Positions 9,075 to 13,309 of a DNA stretch of 13,309 nt are shown here, piece after piece. The position numbers were made by a program, and so were the translations under genes. Position 1 is the first letter of the stretch. Each line of letters opens with the position of its first letter. Under the pieces are notes generated by a model. The model saw only the letters and a list, made by a program, of their open reading frames with translations, was not told the DNA's origin and did no database searches. The DNA is from Phoronis ovalis (lineage: Eukaryota > Phoronida > Phoronidae). Where the stretch lies: contig JAOXYB010038917.1 of NCBI GenBank assembly GCA_028565635.1, positions 1-13,309 on the forward strand, read 5' to 3'.

Positions 9075-9102
9075 GGAGGGGGGGAGGCGCGGGGGGAGGG
9101 GG
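9075..9102 (+). promoter_or_regulatory. G-rich tract, possible G-quadruplex
   Basis: Runs of 7, 6 and 5 guanines plus GG pairs lie within 28 bases in an otherwise AT-rich region, about 380 bases upstream of the PHF24 ATG. The tract is C-rich on the PHF24 coding strand. It could be a GC-box-like element, a quadruplex former, or simply low complexity. Confidence 0.35.
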
Positions 9103-9169
9103 TTCAGACGCACTGAATACTGAATATTAAATTTAGTATATTAATAAAATTAACTGTTTACCAACTTAC

Positions 9170-9330
9170 CTGCACACAATTGCTAAACTTATAAAAGTCA
9201 GGATCAAAGTTCACCTCATATTTAATAATTTATTTAGTTAGTAATCTCTGATACGGGAGTACTCTATGCATCCGATCCCTGATCCAGACGAGCCCATGAT
9301 ATGCCAGAATTGGCCGCTTCCACGTAATTA
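9170..9330 (-). other. Candidate first (non-coding) exon and promoter side of PHF24
   Basis: TGTGCAG|GTAAGTTGG on the minus strand, with the cut between 9170 and 9169, is a near-perfect donor at the right place for a 5' UTR exon. The exon's upstream limit cannot be seen; the 9260-9330 stretch is less AT-rich than its surroundings. The end coordinate is a guess. Confidence 0.35.
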
Positions 9331-10440
9331 TATGAACAGATGCACCATAAATAATCTAATCTAGTATATAACTTTTGAAGACAAGTCACATTCTTATATA
9401 ACTAGTACAGTAGTTAACAATTCAGCTTTCACTACGAGTGAATATTCACAATACAAGACAAACACCTGGTCCGATTTGTAATCTACTTCATACGGTTCAT
9501 ACGCTTACTCCTGATTTTATTTTTTATTTATTTGCCGGCTGACGTCAACCATTATACTTTATGTATTACACGATCAGACCCGCCTACTATGCTATCATTG
9601 ATAGTGACTTTTTCGAAATGGGAACATTTCTTATACCATTTGCGATACTTGTTTTAACAAAAACATACAATTTGCAGCCTGTCATAAAACTGACATAGCT
9701 TGGACATATTAAGGAACTGAGAACATGGTTCCCCGGTCATGGTTCTGAGTTAATGACAATTCCAATCTGAATTAGACAACTCCCCAGCTTGCCGCGGAAA
9801 ACATTTAACATCGACACCGAATGAGATATAAGAAAATGAATAGTAGGCCTACGAGGAAATAAATTATATCGTGTCTTGGTCTGAAATTTTTTTATTACTA
9901 TCATGCCAAAATTATTTTTTTTTCTAAACTTTCACATCATTTGATTAAATTAAATAGAAAATCTGATTGACAACTGAAAGGCGCACGGTCAAGTAAATAT
10001 TGTCTCAATTGTTATGGCACAAATAAAGAATAAAATAAAGTATGAGTGACTGTCTATGTAACAACCTCCCAAGTATAATGCATATTATCAATTTCATGCT
10101 TTTTTTAAATAATTATTCGCATCTAAATTTAAAAAACGAAAACTGCCAGTGAATCTGGGGAATATCCTGATAGTTCCCTGTCCTCCCGCTTGATGTCACT
10201 GGTAAACACCCACCACTAATTTCTGGCTTGGTACCTCAGGTGAAAGGATGGAAGTCTCATCCAGAAGTGTTGTTCGCTTGATAATACACTTGTTCATTGC
10301 AGCTATCAGTAAGTACAAGTGTCGGTTTGTTATGTTAGAAAATAAAATAAATGGGTGTATCTTAATTTCCCGCTGTAGTTTATGAAGGATGTACAAAATA
10401 ACATGTTGAATTTTCTCAGTACACCACTGTAGAGGAATAT
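9331..10440. other. Intergenic region upstream of PHF24
   Basis: No protein-coding or RNA gene is recognised. A palindromic CRE, TGACGTCA, lies at 9540-9547, and a 10-bp palindrome, GTAGGCCTAC, at 9843-9852. The minus-strand open frame at 10196-10396 has no supporting feature. Confidence 0.6.
9540..9547. promoter_or_regulatory. Full palindromic CRE motif (TGACGTCA)
   Basis: This is an exact CREB/ATF site on the promoter side of PHF24, about 370 bases upstream of the candidate first-exon donor. An 8-base match can arise by chance, so function is uncertain. Confidence 0.25.
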
Positions 10441-10830
10441 TGGTCTGGGGTGTACTTGACAGAAAAGTTGGTAGGGGTGTGCGGCCGAGGGTAAAAAAAC
10501 CTGACCCTGTGGTAAATAAAGATCACCAAAAATATACTCTGTCGTAAATGAAAAGACACGAAAAATATACCCTGTAGTTAATAACTCTCGAAATAGATAT
10601 CCTGTATAAATTATATACCCTGTGGCTGTGGTAAATAAATATGGAAACTGAACTTTACGAACCTTAATTTTTCATACCTGTGGTAAATGCGTTTTCCAAG
10701 AAATACAGCCTGTGGTAAACGAATATTTTTTGAAAATATGTCCTGTGGTAAATATCCAACAAAAAAGTATACCCTGTGGTAAATATAAGGCTTTGAAAAA
10801 CGGGAAAAAGATACCCTGTGGTAAATGCGG
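10441..10830 (+). repeat. Degenerate array with 12-bp core CCTGTGGTAAAT
   Basis: Ten cores begin near 10506, 10538, 10571, 10601, 10619, 10677, 10709, 10742, 10773 and 10815. Most neighbours are 30-33 bases apart. The core and a preceding ATA or AC are kept, while intervening bases diverge but stay A-rich. The lead-in holds GTAGGGGTGTGCGGCC. Minus-strand open frames of 80-123 codons across it arise because the core on that strand has no stop in those frames. It is not a CRISPR array: the cores are too short and too variable. Confidence 0.75.
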
Positions 10831-10896
10831 CAGATGAAAAAAAGGGGGCGCGGCCTATTGGGCGGCACATATATATAGTGACTCCGGTGACTTTGA

Positions 10897-11130
10897 ATGA
10901 CAGCACCCCCCTGGGGCGATTTCACGAGCAGCGAGCATTGGAGTCTGTTAAGACCGAGCAGCGAGCATTTTCTTTTTGCCAACCTTTTTTTTTGCTTGTT
11001 TTTTTAACTTGCCGCAAGCTTTCAAGTTCTCTTTTTTGGCGACCTTGTTTTTTTCCTTGCTGCGATTTTTAAGTGCGAGCAGCGAGCATTGTCAATTTTT
11101 AAGTGCGAGCATTGCACCCTGGGGGGACCC
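10897..11130 (+). repeat. GAGCAGCGAGCATT family element, copy 1
   Basis: Exact GAGCAGCGAGCATT occurs at 10926, 10956 and 11077, with a shortened GCGAGCATTG near 11105. Between them are T-rich stretches and GGCGACC. The segment is bounded by G/C runs, CCCCCCTGGGG on the left and CCCTGGGGGGACCCCC on the right. Related copies lie at about 11990 and 13170 in the same orientation. Open frames here are low-complexity and not gene-like. Confidence 0.65.
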
Positions 11131-11989
11131 CCTACCCCTCATAGTATGTTGTATAATTGCCCTGTAATTAACGTATTAAGACAGATTCCGGTATGCAGAG
11201 TAGATGTCGGGTAGTCCTGGCTATATACATATTGGTCCTATAAAACACTATCCTGTTAAAAAAATAATTATATCGTCTTTCGAAATTAAGCAAAACCGTG
11301 ACTGAGCACTCTTATACAGCAATGCTCTTTTTACTGATGATCTTACGGATCTTAATTAGTTTGCTGTTAAAAAGTGAAAAACATATAAATATTTCTTGTG
11401 GCACAACATTTGCTGAATTTTAACTCAATAAAGAAGTGATCGTAAAAGGCATAAATTAAAATGGCGCCTACTTTTATTTTCAATGACTTTTAATCATCTG
11501 TTACACGTGTAGATTGGGAGATTTATACTGTCTTAATTCACTTGGTAATTAAGTAACACACCAAGACCATCGTAGTATTGATGAATGAACTTATAATTTC
11601 ATCGATCCTATGGGTGAGTTAAAAGACTATGGTTTTTGAATAGGAATTCAAAGTGTTAGGACCAATACATCAGATATTGCATGGTCTATTAATTATTATT
11701 TAATTAGGACATTCCTACATCCTGTTAGACATTTTTGTGCTTCACTTTTAGCACAACAATTACAGTTCCCACAATCAAACCCAGTCACCCAGAGACAACA
11801 TGAGACTATACTATGAATTATGATGAAAAGCTCATGATAATGGGAATGGTTATAAACTGGATGACCCTGAGGCCAGCTGTCAAGTGCTCATGATCACTGC
11901 ATGGTCATGCTTCATAGACTGGCAAACATTTAGCTTATTTATGGATTCTTTTAGAACATGGAGAGTACTCTGAACAGATCAGGGAACAT
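11131..11989. other. Intergenic DNA without recognised genes
   Basis: AT-rich sequence with no open frame of note, no RNA gene and no clear repeat. It separates copies 1 and 2 of the GAGCAGCGAGCATT family. Confidence 0.6.
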
Positions 11990-12215
11990 ATATAGGGGCT
12001 ATAGGGGGGTACCGCAAGCAGCGAGCATTTGATCTGTTAATTAAGTGTCAGCAGTGAGCATTGCCTTGGTCTGTTAAGTGCAAGCAGCAAGTACTGCCTT
12101 TTGGCGACCATTTTTTTGGCATCCGTTTTTGTTTTTGAGTATTGCATGGTTATCAATTTTTCTTGTTAAGTGCTAGCAGCGAGCATTGCCAATTTTTAGG
12201 GGCTTCCTCCATAAA
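11990..12215 (+). repeat. GAGCAGCGAGCATT family element, copy 2
   Basis: The element begins with TATAGGGGGGTACCGC, then AGCAGCGAGCATT near 12018. Diverged versions follow near 12050 and 12082, and a further AGCAGCGAGCATTGCC starts at 12176. It shares GATCTGTTAA/GGTCTGTTAAGTG, TTTTGGCGACCATTTTTT and CAATTTTTAGGGG with the other copies. It is more diverged internally than copy 1. Confidence 0.65.
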
Positions 12216-12252
12216 AGCAACACGAAAAATATTAATTTAAAATTATTAATAA

Positions 12253-12307
12253 ACGATCATAAATGACAACTATAAACTAAATGATCATAAGTGATAACCA
12301 TAAACAG
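12253..12307 (+). repeat. Two-copy 28-bp direct repeat
   Basis: Two adjacent units of the form (A)YGATCATAARTGAYAACYATAAAC stand just before the minisatellite. They differ at a few positions. Confidence 0.5.
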
Positions 12308-13004
12308 GTCCAATAAGTCCAACAGACCCAACACATCCAACAGACCCAACACGTCCAACAGACCCAGCAAGTCCAACAGACCAAACATGTCCAACAGATC
12401 AAACAGACCCAACACGTCCAACAGACCCTGGACGTGTTGGGTCTGTTGGACTTGTTGGGTCTGTTGGACATGTTTGATCTGTTGGACCTGTTTGATCTGT
12501 TGGGCCTGTTGGACGTGTTGGGTCTGTTGGACTTGTTGGGTCTATTTGATCTGTTGGACATGTTGGGTCTGTTTGATCAGTTGGACATGTTGGATCTGTT
12601 GGACGTGTTGGGTCTGTTGGACGTGTTGGGTCTGTTTGATCTGTTGGACGTGTTGGGTCTGTTGGGTCTGTTGGACATGTTTGATCTGTTGGGTCTGTTG
12701 GACGTGTTGGGTCTGTTTGACGTGTTGGGTCTGTTTGATCTGTTGGACATGTTGGGTCTGTTTGATCAGTTGGACGTGTTGGATCTGTTGGACGTGTTGG
12801 GTCTGTTGGACATGTTTGATCTGTTGAACGTGTTGGGTCTGTTGGGTGTGTTGGGTGAGTTGAACTTGTTGGGTCTGTTGGACATGTTTGATCTGTTGGA
12901 CCTGTTTGATCTGTTGGGCCTGTTGGATGTGTTGGGTCTGTTGGACTTGTTGGGTCTATTTGATCTGTTGGACATGTTGGGTCTGTTTGATCCGTTGAAC
13001 TTAT
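12307..13004. repeat. 9-bp minisatellite inverted about a central hairpin
   Basis: On the plus strand, 12429-13004 is a run of 9-mers such as GTTGGGTCT, GTTGGACGT, GTTTGATCT and GTTGGACAT. Positions 12307-12428 carry the same repeat in reverse complement. The arms meet in a perfect 19-bp stem, 12402-12420 with 12429-12447, and an 8-base loop. Larger units are duplicated: 12451-12578 matches 12865-12992 with one difference (offset 414 = 46 x 9), and 12541-12619 resembles 12730-12808 (offset 189 = 21 x 9). A 9-base period cannot shift frame, so long reading frames stay open on both strands (for example PTDPTR and SNRPNT repeats on the minus strand). I judge these non-coding. Confidence 0.92.
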
Positions 13005-13169
13005 GAATTCCTTTGTTATATTTTGTGGTTTGTCTACTTTGTACATTGATGGTCAAATAATTTTGTGTATAAGTAAAAATAAGTTATTATAGTTGAAATA
13101 TTCCAGAATATTATTTTCTTTGTATTCAGAATCCCAAATACTGGTTGTGTGTAGGGCTTACATATATGT

Positions 13170-13309
13170 ATTAAAAAGGAGGGCTGTAGGGGGGGTATCG
13201 CGAGCAGCGAGCATTTGGTCTGTTAAGTCCGAGCACCGAGCATCCATTGTCCAGGACTCTTAAATGCGAGCAGCGAGCTTTATTTACTTGCCTCTTATAA
13301 GCAAATAGC
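13170..13309 (+). repeat. GAGCAGCGAGCATT family element, copy 3 (cut by window end)
   Basis: The element starts with GGGCTGTAGGGGGGGTATCG, like copy 2, then GAGCAGCGAGCATT at 13202, GAGCACCGAGCAT near 13231 and GAGCAGCGAGC near 13269. It shares GGTCTGTTAAGT with copies 1 and 2. The right end is outside the window. Confidence 0.6.

Noticed and set aside
10501-10830. CRISPR-like array
   Set aside because: Cores are 12 bases, vary between copies, have uneven spacing, and the DNA is clearly animal.
10611-10982. Minus-strand frame of 123 codons with YHRVYF-type repeats
   Set aside because: The repeats come from reading the CCTGTGGTAAAT array; no splice sites or homology support it.
12291-12827. 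Plus-strand frame of Cys/Trp-rich repeats (WTCWVC) and SNRPNT repeats
   Set aside because: It crosses the inversion point of the minisatellite, so its two halves are the same DNA read in opposite directions; this is not a plausible protein.
1-13309. tRNA, rRNA, complete transposon or viral gene
   Set aside because: Read by eye on both strands, no cloverleaf, rRNA signature, transposase, reverse transcriptase or viral motif was seen; a covariance-model or profile search could still find something short.

Overview
This is animal nuclear DNA. It is AT-rich, with short exons, GT-AG introns, poly(A) signals and dispersed and tandem repeats, and it has no bacterial gene organisation. The protein sequences are clearly metazoan. 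The low GC and repeat content would suit a marine invertebrate such as a mollusc, but the species guess is weak.

Two genes are recognisable, and they converge tail to tail. (1) On the plus strand, positions 875-2421 carry the last four coding exons of IFT74, a coiled-coil subunit of the ciliary IFT-B complex. Splicing them gives 154 in-frame residues ending in TAA, with an AATAAA 58 bases after the stop. The 5' part of the gene lies outside the window. (2) On the minus strand, positions 8694-3107 carry a complete seven-exon gene of 380 codons for an orthologue of PHF24 (KIAA1045, also called GINIP). In mammals this is a neuronal PHD-finger protein that binds active G-alpha-i. All six introns have GT-AG ends with matching phases. 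The protein has an N-myristoylation motif, a C4HC3 PHD-like zinc finger and an EF-hand-like region. Unlike my recollection of the human protein, both EF loops here keep calcium-ligand residues. Consensus splice signals upstream of the ATG suggest one or two 5' UTR exons, with the first ending near 9170.

The remainder is non-coding as far as I can see. Positions 1-710 hold three related copies of a dispersed repeat with a short foldback core. Positions 9171-10440 are intergenic and probably include the PHF24 promoter side. Positions 10441-10830 hold a degenerate array with a conserved 12-base core at roughly 32-base spacing. A family marked by GAGCAGCGAGCATT appears three times in one orientation (about 10900-11130, 11990-12215, 13170-end). 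Positions 12307-13004 hold a 9-bp-period minisatellite that is inverted about a 19-bp perfect hairpin and has a higher-order repeat. The many long open frames there and in the 10.5-kb array follow from the repeat composition.

I found no new multi-gene system. The two genes act in different processes (cilia assembly and, by homology, G-protein signalling), and nothing in the sequence ties them functionally. The most interesting points are the PHF24 orthologue's calcium-type EF loops and altered PHD loop, an in-frame tandem splice acceptor in IFT74, and the repeat architecture at the right end.
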